Source: Cognatishimia sp. MH4019 (GTDB taxonomy: Bacteria > Pseudomonadota > Alphaproteobacteria > Rhodobacterales > Rhodobacteraceae). From it: 64,000 nt of DNA. Both the position numbers and the translations under genes were made by a program. The number at the start of each line of letters is the position of its first letter. Positions within the stretch are counted from its first letter, which is position 1. Location: contig NZ_JAHTBL010000001.1 in the NCBI RefSeq assembly GCF_020177595.1, forward strand, positions 186,001 through 250,000, written 5' to 3'. Shown one piece after another: positions 38,231 through 46,980 of the stretch. The notes beneath the pieces were generated by a model that worked only from the letters and a program-made list of their open reading frames with translations, did no database searches and was not told where the DNA came from.

Positions 38231-39664
38231 TTATCCAGAGTACCGCTCTTCAAAGCTCTTGGCGATGAAGGTGGGCATATGATCGCCCATCCCGACAACA
38301 CGGGTATTGCCACCATCCTCTTTGCGGCCCCGGCCACGACCGCCCCGAGAGCGTTGCTCGCGTTCGGGCTTGGCGTCATCCTTGGTATCCGCTTGCACCG
38401 TTTCTTTTTCTTTCGGCGCATCGTCTTTGGGCTTGCGCGCGCGACGTTCGCGCTTGGGCTTCTCCTCGGATGCGTCCGCTTTTGGCGTATCTTCTGTCTT
38501 GTCGGATTTGCCACCGCCCAGCGGGTTCTCGATCCGCGGGATTTCCATCTTCACCAGACGTTCGATATCCGTGAAGTTTTTCTCGTCACGCGGCACGCAG
38601 ATCATCATTGTCGTGCCTTTTTTGCCCGCGCGGCCCGTGCGCCCGATGCGGTGCACATAGTCTTCGGCATGGCTGGGCACATCATAGTTAAAGACGTGGC
38701 TCACATCTGGAATATCCAGACCCCGCGCGGCCACATCCGAGGCCACAAGGAACCGCAAGCTGCCATCGCGGAAGCCGTCCAGCGTCTCCATCCGTTTGGA
38801 CTGGTCCAGATCGCCATGGATCGGGGCGGCATCCAGGCCGTATTTCTTCATGGATTTGGCGACCACATCCACATCGACCTTACGGTTGCAGAAGATGATT
38901 GCGTTCTTGCACTCTTTGCCTTCGTTTTCGATCAGCGTCCGCAGTAATTTGCGTTTTTCGGTCCCTTCGCGGTCCTTGCGGGAGGCTTTGAACATCACAA
39001 CGCCCTGGCGAATATTCTCGGACGTGGTGGCCGCTCGGGCGACCTCGATTTTGGCAGGGGCGCTCAGGAAAGTATTCGTGATCCGCTCGATCTCGGGCGC
39101 CATGGTGGCCGAGAAAAAGAGCGTCTGGCGCGTGAATGGTGTGAGCGAGAAGATGCGTTCGATATCCGGGATGAACCCCATATCCAGCATCCGGTCGGCC
39201 TCGTCCACCACCATGATCTGCACGCCGGTCAGCAGCAGCTTGCCACGCTCGAAATGATCGAGCAGGCGACCGGGTGTGGCGATCAGCACATCAACGCCGC
39301 GATCAATCAAAGCATCCTGCTCTTTGAAGGACACACCGCCAATCAGCAGCGCTTTCGTGAGCTTCAGATGTTTGGTGTATGTGTCGAAGTTTTCTGCCAC
39401 CTGAGCGGCCAGCTCACGTGTCGGTGCCAGCACGAGGCTGCGCGGCATCCGTGCGCGGGCGCGGCCTTTGGCCAGCATCGTGATCATCGGCAGCGTGAAG
39501 CTGGCGGTCTTGCCAGTGCCGGTTTGGGCGATGCCCAGAACGTCGCGCCCTTCGAGGGCTGGGGGGATGGCGCCTGCTTGAATCGGCGTTGGGGTGTCAT
39601 AGCCCGCGTCTGCGATGGCTTTCAGGACCTTGGGGTCCAGGTTCAGATCGGTAAATTTTGTCAT
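38231..39664 (-). CDS. rhlE: DEAD-box RNA helicase, RhlE type
   Basis: A 477-residue ATP-dependent RNA helicase. The helicase motifs are all present: TPIQAGAIP (Q motif), AQTGTGKTASF (I), PTRELAAQ (Ia), TPGRLLDH (Ib), VDEADRMLDMGF (II), FFSATM (III), SDVAARGLDIPDV (V) and HRIGRTGRAG (VI). The last 90 residues are a charged disordered tail (RERRARKPKDDAPKEKE; RSRGGRGRGRKEDGG) that typically binds RNA. RhlE-like helicases act in ribosome assembly and cold adaptation. It lies downstream of prfC in the same direction with a 229-base gap containing its own promoter candidate. Confidence 0.93.
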   Translation of the reverse strand: MTKFTDLNLDPKVLKAIADAGYDTPTPIQAGAIPPALEGRDVLGIAQTGTGKTASFTLPMITMLAKGRARARMPRSLVLAPTRELAAQVAENFDTYTKHLKLTKALLIGGVSFKEQDALIDRGVDVLIATPGRLLDHFERGKLLLTGVQIMVVDEADRMLDMGFIPDIERIFSLTPFTRQTLFFSATMAPEIERITNTFLSAPAKIEVARAATTSENIRQGVVMFKASRKDREGTEKRKLLRTLIENEGKECKNAIIFCNRKVDVDVVAKSMKKYGLDAAPIHGDLDQSKRMETLDGFRDGSLRFLVASDVAARGLDIPDVSHVFNYDVPSHAEDYVHRIGRTGRAGKKGTTMMICVPRDEKNFTDIERLVKMEIPRIENPLGGGKSDKTEDTPKADASEEKPKRERRARKPKDDAPKEKETVQADTKDDAKPEREQRSRGGRGRGRKEDGGNTRVVGMGDHMPTFIAKSFEERYSG

Positions 39665-39761
39665 GCGTATCCGAGGTTTACGGACACGTCTGGCCCGTAT
39701 CGATTAATGGGGGCAGGCCCGTATGGCCCGTGGTTATCCACAATGCGCCCGTCATGGGTGG

Positions 39762-39790
39762 CATTTACGCAATTCAAGCGGATTGGTCAA
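39762..39790 (-). promoter_or_regulatory. Candidate rhlE promoter
   Basis: On the minus strand TTGACC (39790-39785), a 17-base spacer and TAAATG (39767-39762). Transcription would start near 39755, giving a leader of about 90 bases, which is common for cold-inducible helicases. A GAAACC/GGTTTC inverted repeat (39792-39817) lies immediately upstream and could be an operator. Confidence 0.5.
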
Positions 39791-39893
39791 TGAAACCTCT
39801 TGTGAACAGGCGGTTTCGTCACGGGCGCACGCCATTGTCAACATCTGCGCAACAGTGCGCTAAACCGGCTTGGACCGTTGCGGGGTTGGACCT

Positions 39894-41501
39894 TCAGATC
39901 ATCATCTCTTTCGTCGCAGTTAACCTAACGTCAGGATAGTCGCGTTCGATGCGGTCAATATCCCATTGCAGCCGCGTCAGATAGACGACGTCGCCATCAT
40001 GGTCATGGGCGATGTGCTGCTTGTTACTATTCACAAACTTATCCACAGCGTCCTTTTCGCCATTGACCCAACGGGCAGAGGTGAACTGGCTTTGATCAAA
40101 CCGCACAGGGAGCCCATATTCCAACTCGATCCGGGAGGCCAGAACCTCGAACTGCAGCGCGCCGACGACACCGACGATAAAGCCCGATCCGATGGAGGGC
40201 TTGAAGACCTTCGCGGCCCCTTCCTCGGCAAACTGCATCAGCGCTTTTTCCAGATGCTTGGCTTTCATGGGATCGCCCGCGCGCACGCCTTGCAGCAGCT
40301 CCGGCGCAAAAGACGGGATGCCCGAGACGCGAAGCGCTTCACCTTCTGTCAGCGTATCCCCGATGCGGAGCTGGCCGTGGTTTGGAATGCCGATGATATC
40401 GCCCGCCCAAGCCTCTTCGGCCAATTCGCGGTCGGACGCCAGAAAGAGCACCGGGTTGCTGATCGCCATCGGCTTTTTACTGCGCACATGGGTCAGCTTC
40501 ATGCCGCGTTTGAAATGGCCCGAGGCCATGCGCACAAACGCCACGCGGTCGCGGTGCTTGGGGTCCATATTGGCCTGCACTTTGAACACAAAGCCTGCGA
40601 CTTTCGGCTCTTCCGGCGCAATTTCGCGCGGTTGGGCGCGCTGCACTTGCGGCTCTGGTCCGTAACTGGCGATGCCGTCCATCAGCTCCTTGACGCCGAA
40701 CGAGTTGATCGCAGAGCCGAACCAGATCGGCGTCAGCGTGCCGTCCAACAGCGCTTGCGGGTCGAGCGGGGGGAGCAGCTCCTTCGCCATCTCGACTTCT
40801 TCGAGGAACTTTTCGAGCAAATCAGCAGGCACATGTTCGGCCAGTTTGGGATCATCCAGTCCGGTGATTTCGATACTGTCGGCGACCTTGTTGCGGTCGG
40901 CGCGGTCCATCAATTCCAGCCGGTCGCGCAGCAGATCATAGCATCCCAGAAAGTCGCGACCGACCCCGATGGGCCAGCTGGCAGGTGTCACGTCAATCGC
41001 AAGGTTTTCTTGGATTTCGTCAATAATCTCGAATGTATCGCGGCTTTCGCGGTCCATTTTGTTGCAAAAGGTCAAGATCGGCAGGTCACGCAGACGGCAA
41101 ACTTCGAAAAGTTTCTGGGTCTGGCTCTCCACCCCCTTGGCCCCATCAATGACCATGATGGCCGCATCGACCGCCGTGAGCGTCCGATAGGTGTCTTCGG
41201 AGAAATCCGAGTGACCGGGCGTGTCGACAAGGTTGAACCGGAAATCGGCATAATCAAACGACATCGCAGACGCGGACACCGAAATCCCGCGGTCCTTCTC
41301 CATCTGCATGAAGTCCGAGCGCGTGCGCCGCGCTTCGCCTTTGGCGCGCACCTGACCGGCCATCTGAATGGCACCGCCATAGAGCAGGAACTTCTCGGTC
41401 AGGGTCGTCTTGCCCGCATCCGGGTGCGAGATGATCGCGAAGGTGCGACGGCGCGCAATTTCGGGCGGCAGATCGGGGCGATTTGTTGGTGTGTCTAACA
41501 T
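39894..41501 (-). CDS. prfC: Peptide chain release factor 3
   Basis: GTPase that recycles RF1 and RF2 from the ribosome after termination; 535 residues. G1 is SHPDAGKTTLTE, the switch II motif is VDTPGHSDF, and G4 is FCNKMDRES. The region after about residue 280 contains the EF-Tu-like domain 2 and an RF3-specific domain (GSGFIVGVVGALQFEVLASR, FVNSNKQHIAHDHDG). The ATG at 41501 is preferred over a TTG two codons upstream. It is a separate unit from the Hint gene at 41619. Confidence 0.95.
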   Translation of the reverse strand: MLDTPTNRPDLPPEIARRRTFAIISHPDAGKTTLTEKFLLYGGAIQMAGQVRAKGEARRTRSDFMQMEKDRGISVSASAMSFDYADFRFNLVDTPGHSDFSEDTYRTLTAVDAAIMVIDGAKGVESQTQKLFEVCRLRDLPILTFCNKMDRESRDTFEIIDEIQENLAIDVTPASWPIGVGRDFLGCYDLLRDRLELMDRADRNKVADSIEITGLDDPKLAEHVPADLLEKFLEEVEMAKELLPPLDPQALLDGTLTPIWFGSAINSFGVKELMDGIASYGPEPQVQRAQPREIAPEEPKVAGFVFKVQANMDPKHRDRVAFVRMASGHFKRGMKLTHVRSKKPMAISNPVLFLASDRELAEEAWAGDIIGIPNHGQLRIGDTLTEGEALRVSGIPSFAPELLQGVRAGDPMKAKHLEKALMQFAEEGAAKVFKPSIGSGFIVGVVGALQFEVLASRIELEYGLPVRFDQSQFTSARWVNGEKDAVDKFVNSNKQHIAHDHDGDVVYLTRLQWDIDRIERDYPDVRLTATKEMMI

Positions 41502-41541
41502 GCGCAACCCTATAGGCGAGGCCGCGCAGGATGGGAAGCGG

Positions 41542-41588
41542 TGGAGCCTCCGGCGGGTATACTTTGAAAAAGCGAAGGGGGCGGGCGC
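41542..41588. repeat. Dispersed intergenic repeat, copy B
   Basis: GGAGCCTCCGGCGGGTATAC followed by TTTGAAAAAGCGAAGGGGGC, the second copy of the element at 38080. It lies between the end of the Hint gene and the start of prfC and is in the same plus-strand orientation as copy A. Confidence 0.65.
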
Positions 41589-41618
41589 AATTGTAGATAA
41601 AGTGTCGGGATGCGTGGA

Positions 41619-42626
41619 TCAGCGTGTGGACGCGCGGCGCAGGGTTTCGGCGGCATCCTCGGAGAGCAGCTTTTCGGTCACTTCAAACTCCCGATGTGCG
41701 CTTTCGGAATGGGTGGGCAAGACGCGATCGAGCGCTTCGTCCAGCTTTTCAGGCAAGGCCGGGCGCGTATGGGGGTCGATCAGGAAGCTTTCGGCGGCAA
41801 TGCCTTCGGCATAGATAATCTGGTGGCTGTCAAAGAGCAGTTGGAAGTAATCCACGAAGCCACCGTCTTGCTGGATGACGGTTGTGCCATTGACCAACAG
41901 CCGCGCTTTGACCAGCACTTCTGAGCGGCCGGCCCCCAGCGCGTCGTCGCGTTGATAGATGAAGAGGCGGTGATCGGGGCTGACGATCAGATCGCCCGCG
42001 TTGTTCAGCGTCCCGCTTTTGATGCAAATCGGTGCAAAGCTGCCCACGGCGCGCATCGTGCTTTGACCGATCCAGCGGATTTCCTGCGCGCCATCATCTC
42101 GGGTCAGGACACGGTCACCGATATGAAGCTCTTCGATGGGTTTTTGCGCACCCGAGGCCATCGTGATCATCGTGCCGCGGGTGAAGGAGACGCACGCCAG
42201 TTCGGACATGCGTTTGGCGCCAGCAGTCTCGTCGATCCCGACCAGCGTGTAGTCCAGATTGGGCTGCAACTGGGCGAGGGGGACGAGATAAATCTCGGCA
42301 ATTTCGTTATTTTCGACCTCGACCAGAACGAGGATTTCGCAGGTCGAGCTATCGGTCGACATCAGCGTAATCGCGCAATCAATGGCCAGATCGGCGCCGG
42401 GCGTTCCAATTTCGGTGTCTTTGGCAACGGTGAAGCCGTCGCGCGCGGCGTCGAACGTAATCGCCAGCCGGTGCTGGCTGTCATCCTCGACAAGACCGTA
42501 GATGTCATCGTGTAGCAATTCGTCGGCGGTCATGATCGGATCGCCCTGGTTCACCCCGTTGGTCACGCGCACGGCAGAGTTGCGCAAAACCGGCACGCTT
42601 TGACTGGGGGTGACTTGCGCGCTCAT
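41619..42626 (-). CDS. Hint-domain (hedgehog/intein-type) protein
   Basis: A 335-residue protein. The start at 42626 has AAGGATTTT upstream. Residues 1-140 are an acidic domain of unknown type. A Hint_2-like domain begins near residue 147 with CVSFTRGTMITMASGAQKPI, where the Cys sits in the self-cleavage position, then IEELHIGDRVLTRDDG and QEIRWIGQ, and continues through DLIVSPDHRLFIYQ. Such proteins are numerous in Rhodobacterales, often as parts of secreted or RTX-like proteins. Here no Ca2+-binding repeats and no signal peptide are present. The possibility of autoprocessing before Cys147 is inference. Confidence 0.82.
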   Translation of the reverse strand: MSAQVTPSQSVPVLRNSAVRVTNGVNQGDPIMTADELLHDDIYGLVEDDSQHRLAITFDAARDGFTVAKDTEIGTPGADLAIDCAITLMSTDSSTCEILVLVEVENNEIAEIYLVPLAQLQPNLDYTLVGIDETAGAKRMSELACVSFTRGTMITMASGAQKPIEELHIGDRVLTRDDGAQEIRWIGQSTMRAVGSFAPICIKSGTLNNAGDLIVSPDHRLFIYQRDDALGAGRSEVLVKARLLVNGTTVIQQDGGFVDYFQLLFDSHQIIYAEGIAAESFLIDPHTRPALPEKLDEALDRVLPTHSESAHREFEVTEKLLSEDAAETLRRASTR

Positions 42627-42672
42627 AAACGAAAATCCTTTGTGACAAATCAACCGCGGCTATCAGAAAAGT

Positions 42673-42701
42673 AATGTAGAATTAGGGCAGCACCGCGTCA
42701 A
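42673..42701 (-). promoter_or_regulatory. Promoter of the Hint-domain gene
   Basis: On the minus strand TTGACG (42701-42696), a 17-base spacer and TACATT (42678-42673). The start of transcription would be near 42666, about 40 bases before the ATG. Confidence 0.6.
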
Positions 42702-42780
42702 CGAGCGGGCGGTTTTAGGTCAATGTTGCTGATGGCCGTCGGGAATGCTACGCCCGCTCCAAATCAGGGAGGTTGTTGTT

Positions 42781-43560
42781 ATGGATTTGGGATTAAAGGG
42801 AAAACGCGCGCTGGTCTGTGCCTCGTCAAAAGGTCTGGGACTGGGTTGCGCGCGCGCGCTCGCCGAGGCGGGTGTCGCACTTGTCATGAACGCGCGCGGG
42901 GCCGAAGCGCTGGAGGCCGCAGCAGCAGATATTCGCAGTGATTTCGGGGTCGATGTGACAACCGTGGCTTGCGATGTGACAACGGCAGACGGGCAGGCAC
43001 AAGTGCTGGAGGCTGCGGGCGATATCGACATTCTGGTGACCAATGCAGGCGGACCGCCTCCGGGCATGTGGTCGGATTGGGACCGGGAGGACTTCATCGC
43101 CGCGCTGGACGCCAATATGCTGACGCCGATTGCGTTGATGAAAGCGGTTTTGCCAAGAATGATGGAGCGCGGCTGGGGCCGGGTGGTCAACATCACCAGC
43201 CAATCCGTGCGGGCGCCCATCGGTGTCTTGGGCCTGTCGAATGCTGCGCGCACCGGGTTGACGGGCTATGTCGCCGGAACTTCCCGTCAGGTGGCGCATG
43301 CGGGTGTGACGATCAACAATCTGCTGCCGGGCATTCATGCGACGGACCGTGCCATCTCGCTGGATAAAGGCGTGACCGAGGCGCAAGGCATCACGATGGA
43401 AGAGGCCAAGGCCCAACGCGAAGCCAGCATCCCGGCCCGCCGCTACGGAACCAAAGAGGAATTCGGTGCGGCCTGTGCCTTCCTGTGCTCACAACATGCG
43501 GGCTTTATTGTGGGTCAAAACATCTTGCTTGATGGCGGTGGGACGAACATCACCATGTAA
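42781..43560 (+). CDS. Short-chain dehydrogenase/reductase with atypical active site
   Basis: A 259-residue SDR. GGGAGG precedes the ATG at 42781. The N-terminal cofactor motif is ASSKGLGLGCARALAEAG, a TGxxxGxG variant, and VTNAGGPPPG is the second structural motif. The catalytic serine region is NITSQSVRAP, but where YxxxK is expected the sequence is GLSNAARTGLTG, giving Ser-x-x-x-Arg. This is seen in a subgroup annotated as 3-oxoacyl-ACP reductase-like proteins, for which classical activity is doubtful. It ends normally (LLDGGGTNITM). It is a single gene divergent from the Hint gene. Confidence 0.88.
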   Translation: MDLGLKGKRALVCASSKGLGLGCARALAEAGVALVMNARGAEALEAAAADIRSDFGVDVTTVACDVTTADGQAQVLEAAGDIDILVTNAGGPPPGMWSDWDREDFIAALDANMLTPIALMKAVLPRMMERGWGRVVNITSQSVRAPIGVLGLSNAARTGLTGYVAGTSRQVAHAGVTINNLLPGIHATDRAISLDKGVTEAQGITMEEAKAQREASIPARRYGTKEEFGAACAFLCSQHAGFIVGQNILLDGGGTNITM

Positions 43561-43599
43561 AAGAGACCCCTTTTGCAAAGCCTTTGTAGGCGCGCCACC

Positions 43600-44295
43600 C
43601 TACGTTTTGCCTAGGTCCAGCAGCATAGTATCCAGTTCCCGCAACGTTCTTGGGTCCGATTGTGCGGCAGCAAATTTTAGGATCTGTTTGCAAAATGCAG
43701 GATAGCTGGCCGTGGATCTGCACGTCGCCCCTGCGGCGGTGCTGGTCCAAGCGCGCAATCCATGCCGCGCAATGCTATCATAAATTGGGAAAGCATTGGG
43801 CCGATGGAAATGAAGGTATTTCGATGCAAATGAGATATTCTGCGCGTGCGCAAACTTCCAGAGTGCAGTCGTCTCCGGCGCGCCCCCGGTCAGTGCCCAG
43901 TCGTGTTTCACCGAGCAAATGATCTTTACCAACTCTGCATGGCACTGGGTAATGCGTTGAAAAAGCATGTCGCTATCGATCTGAACATCAGCCTCTGTCG
44001 TCAGCGTTTCAAGCGGGCCGATGTCTGCCAACATCTTGTCGAGGCCCTTGTCCTTCAGGGCATGGGCCAGCCCCTCATACAATGCCTTGCGCCGATGTGA
44101 GTGTGGCCTAGGAGCATGCCGAAACGGGTCGGCGGCATATATCCGACCTATGGCCATGATCTTGCCCATCGTTACGAAGCAACCGTCATGCAACAAATGC
44201 TTGTGCGTCATCGCATACAGAACATGGTTTTCGAACGGTCCAAAAAGCGCAGGATCGTTAAGATAGTCTTTCAATACTCTCGCTTTGATGCGCAT
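43600..44295 (-). CDS. Protein of unknown function
   Basis: A 231-residue soluble protein without signal peptide or membrane helix. It is rich in His, Ala and Lys; notable segments are FENHVLYAMTHKHLLHDGCF near residue 25 and the pattern SFASKYLHFHRPNAFPIYDS near 170, where a Lys-Tyr-Leu-His-Phe followed by Pro and Tyr-Asp looks like a conserved core. I recall similar cores in uncharacterised proteins but cannot name the family. It is convergent with the SDR gene and divergent from the symporter. Codon use is slightly less GC-biased than its neighbours. Confidence 0.65.
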   Translation of the reverse strand: MRIKARVLKDYLNDPALFGPFENHVLYAMTHKHLLHDGCFVTMGKIMAIGRIYAADPFRHAPRPHSHRRKALYEGLAHALKDKGLDKMLADIGPLETLTTEADVQIDSDMLFQRITQCHAELVKIICSVKHDWALTGGAPETTALWKFAHAQNISFASKYLHFHRPNAFPIYDSIARHGLRAWTSTAAGATCRSTASYPAFCKQILKFAAAQSDPRTLRELDTMLLDLGKT

Positions 44296-44425
44296 AGAGC
44301 GGGCCCTTTTTTGTCGTTCAGATACGGTAAACGCTCACATTCCCGTGGGCCACGGTTTTGTGGCTGGGCGGGTCCGGGTGGCGCTGCTAGAGCTTGCAAA
44401 ACGCTTCAGTTAAGGACTCCCCCAC

Positions 44426-45820
44426 ATGCAAGCTGCTCTGCTCATTGGCCTTTTTGGCCTTGTCATTCTCGCCTCCTTGGCGGTCGCGCCCCGTCGTGCG
44501 TCGGTTGAAGGGTTTTATGACGGCGCGGGTGAGGGCGGGCAGGCGCCGGGGCTTTGGACGCTGGTTCTCAGCCAAGTCACCACGTGGATTTTTGCGCGCT
44601 CGCTCATGAACGCCGCAATCCTTGGGTATTTCTACGGGGCCGCAGGAACGCTGGCCTATGCCGCCTATTACGGCTCTTTCCTGAGCGGCGGGTTCATCGT
44701 CGCAAAGCTGCGGGGACAGGATGCTCGGTCGGTTCAGGATTGGCTGTCGGCGCGGTTCGGCGGCGTGGGCGTGACCTGCTACAACGTGGTCATCGGGCTG
44801 CGTCTTTTGTCAGAAGTGTTCGCAAACCTGATCGTTGTGGGCCTGATCTTCACCGCTGTGTTGCCCGAGATGACCAGTGCCGGACCGCTCTCGATCATTG
44901 TCGTGGCGGTGCTGGGGTTGGCCTATTCCGCGTGGGGCGGCCTCTCGGCGGCTTTGCGCACCGACGTCATGCAGATGCTTGTTTTCCTTGTGGTTTTCGC
45001 CGTTGCGTTGGTGGCGCTTATCACGTCGCCGGGCTTCTCGCTGGGGGCGGTTCTGACGGCCGAGGGCACCTCGGGCAGCTATAATGGCTGGGTCTTGCTG
45101 GTCGTCGCGTTCCTGCAGGTCTTCAGCTATCCGGCCCATGATCCGGTGATGATGGATCGCGGTTTCATCGCGGATGAAAAGACCACCAAAGCATCCTTTC
45201 TCCATGCCTTCTGGATCTCGACCTTGTGCATTCTGGCCTTCGGGATGTTCGGCATTCAGGCGAGCCTCGTAGGTGCCGAATACGAGGGTGAGCTGATTGG
45301 AACATGGGCTGGCATGTTCCCGGCCTGGGTCTTTGTGGCGCTGTTGGTGTCGCTGCTGGTTTCGGCGCTTTCCACGCTGGACTCGGCACTGGCCTCCGCC
45401 GCGCGGCTGACTGTGGAAGAACTGCGCCTGCTGCCTCGCACCCTGAATGGCGGGCGCATCGCGATGGTGGCCTTCATGGTGGGCGGCGCGGCGTTGACCC
45501 TGTGGGGCAACAAGGCGCTGTTCGATGCGGTCGCTGTCAGCGGGACGGCGTCGATGTTCCTGACGCCTGTACTGATCGTGGGGCTGGTGATGAACCGCGT
45601 TATTGCGCTTTGGGCTTACATCGTGGCCTTTGCGGCGGCGATGCTGGGGGCAGTGGCCTATTTCCTGCGCGGCAACGAACTGGTCGCGGCGATCTTGCCG
45701 GAAGGTCACAAATACGAGCAGCTTCTGGCGATCTGCGTTGTGGTTCTGGTCGTCGGTTTCGCCGCCGTTTTGGCTGGCGCGCGCCGGCCAAGCGGGGTTG
45801 CGAGCGACGCGGGGGCCTGA
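44426..45820 (+). CDS. Sodium:solute symporter family protein
   Basis: A 464-residue membrane protein with about 12 to 13 helices of the SSS (LeuT-fold) family. The segment SQVTTWIFARSLMNAAILGYF in the first helices is typical of the family's substrate/sodium site, and YSAWGGLSAALRTDVMQML matches the conserved SSS signature with a transported-substrate-independent Gly-Gly-x-x-Ala. SALSTLDSALASAARL is the second sodium-site helix. AAGGA lies upstream of the ATG. The substrate is not deducible. It is followed after 41 bases by an ABC ATPase gene, an unusual pairing. Confidence 0.87.
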   Translation: MQAALLIGLFGLVILASLAVAPRRASVEGFYDGAGEGGQAPGLWTLVLSQVTTWIFARSLMNAAILGYFYGAAGTLAYAAYYGSFLSGGFIVAKLRGQDARSVQDWLSARFGGVGVTCYNVVIGLRLLSEVFANLIVVGLIFTAVLPEMTSAGPLSIIVVAVLGLAYSAWGGLSAALRTDVMQMLVFLVVFAVALVALITSPGFSLGAVLTAEGTSGSYNGWVLLVVAFLQVFSYPAHDPVMMDRGFIADEKTTKASFLHAFWISTLCILAFGMFGIQASLVGAEYEGELIGTWAGMFPAWVFVALLVSLLVSALSTLDSALASAARLTVEELRLLPRTLNGGRIAMVAFMVGGAALTLWGNKALFDAVAVSGTASMFLTPVLIVGLVMNRVIALWAYIVAFAAAMLGAVAYFLRGNELVAAILPEGHKYEQLLAICVVVLVVGFAAVLAGARRPSGVASDAGA

Positions 45821-45861
45821 TACCCCCGCCGCTAACCCAAGTGTTTTCGTAAGGATAGGCA

Positions 45862-46950
45862 GTGGCAGCTTCTGCGCCCCGGCTTGAGATCAAAAACCTG
45901 ATGCGCCGGTATGACGGGCGCGCCGTTGTGGATGATGTCTCTCTGCAGATCAGAGCAGGGCAGGTGACCTGTCTGCTGGGCCCCTCTGGCTGTGGGAAAT
46001 CCACAACTTTGCGGATGATCGCTGGGGTCGACATGCAAGACAGCGGCGAGATTTACGTTGATGGCGATCTTGTGTGCGACACGGTTTTTCGCGTGCCGCC
46101 CGAACGGCGGGCTATTGGTCTGATGTTTCAGGACTTTGCGCTGTTTCCACACCTTAGCGTCGCGCAGAACGTGGCGTTTGGCCTTGAGGGTCCGAAAGAC
46201 GCACAGCGCGCGCGGGCGCTTCAGTTGCTGGAGCGGGTCAATATGGGCCGCTTCATTGACGACTATCCCCACCAGTTGTCAGGGGGCGAGCAACAGCGCG
46301 TCGCACTGGCCCGCGCCTTGGCGCCCAAGCCCAAGATTATGCTAATGGACGAGCCGTTTTCAGGTCTCGACAACCGTCTGCGCGATGAAATTCGCGACCA
46401 GACGCTTGAGGTTCTCAAGGAAGAAGGCACTGCCGTTCTGCTTGTGACCCACGAGCCGGACGAGGCGATGCGCATGGCCGATGAAATCGCGCTGATGCGG
46501 GGCGGCAAGATCGTCCAGCAGGGCGCACCGTACAATATCTACAATGCACCAAAGGACAAGCGTGTCGCCGCGTTCTTCAGTGATATCAATGTGATACCGG
46601 GCAAAGTTCATGGGGCTTTGACAAAGACCGCGTTTGGCGAGTTTCTGGCCCCCGGCGTTCCCGATGGTGGCGAGATCGAGATTGTGATCCGGCCCCAGCA
46701 CCTTCGCATTGACTTTGATCGCCACGGAAGCGGCCCCTTGCCGACGCCCGTCGATGGTGCGCCTGCACGCGCATTGGTCGAACGCGCGCGTTTTATGGGG
46801 CGCGAAAGCCTTGTGGAGTTCCGGATGGAGTATGATGGCAGCCTGATGACGGCCTCAATTCCATCGGTCTTTTTACCCAAGCCGGGTACGCCGCTCTGGC
46901 TGATGATCCGCCGGGACCGGTGCTTTGTTTTCCCCAAAGAGGTGGGCTAG
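45862..46950 (+). CDS. ABC transporter ATP-binding protein, FbpC/PotA type
   Basis: A 362-residue ATPase starting at GTG with AAGGA upstream. Walker A is GPSGCGKST, the Q-loop region FQDFALFPHLSV, the signature LSGGEQQRVALARAL, Walker B IMLMDEPFSGLD, and the switch His in LLVTHEPDEAM. The C-terminal 130 residues form a TOBE-type domain as in iron(III), polyamine and thiamine importers. No permease or binding-protein gene is adjacent, so its partners must be encoded elsewhere. A strong terminator overlaps its stop codon. Confidence 0.9.
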   Translation: MAASAPRLEIKNLMRRYDGRAVVDDVSLQIRAGQVTCLLGPSGCGKSTTLRMIAGVDMQDSGEIYVDGDLVCDTVFRVPPERRAIGLMFQDFALFPHLSVAQNVAFGLEGPKDAQRARALQLLERVNMGRFIDDYPHQLSGGEQQRVALARALAPKPKIMLMDEPFSGLDNRLRDEIRDQTLEVLKEEGTAVLLVTHEPDEAMRMADEIALMRGGKIVQQGAPYNIYNAPKDKRVAAFFSDINVIPGKVHGALTKTAFGEFLAPGVPDGGEIEIVIRPQHLRIDFDRHGSGPLPTPVDGAPARALVERARFMGRESLVEFRMEYDGSLMTASIPSVFLPKPGTPLWLMIRRDRCFVFPKEVG

Positions 46951-46980
46951 CCGTCCGCGAGACGGCCAGCCCCATTTTTT
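46944..46980 (+). terminator. Intrinsic terminator after the ABC ATPase gene
   Basis: A 12-position stem (46944-46955 with 46961-46972, one mismatch), a 5-base loop CGCGA and a run of six T at 46975-46980. The left arm contains the stop codon of the ATPase gene. It also separates the convergent beta-lactamase gene. Confidence 0.85.

Noticed and set aside
39966-41498. 510-codon plus-strand frame opposite prfC
   Set aside because: Antisense shadow of release factor 3; low-complexity His/Arg/Gln-rich translation with no motif.
44343-44355. CCGTGG-g-CCACGG palindrome followed by TTTTG as a terminator
   Set aside because: Stem is five pairs at best with a 3-base loop, and no plus-strand gene ends nearby; it may be an operator for the symporter gene but nothing supports this further.
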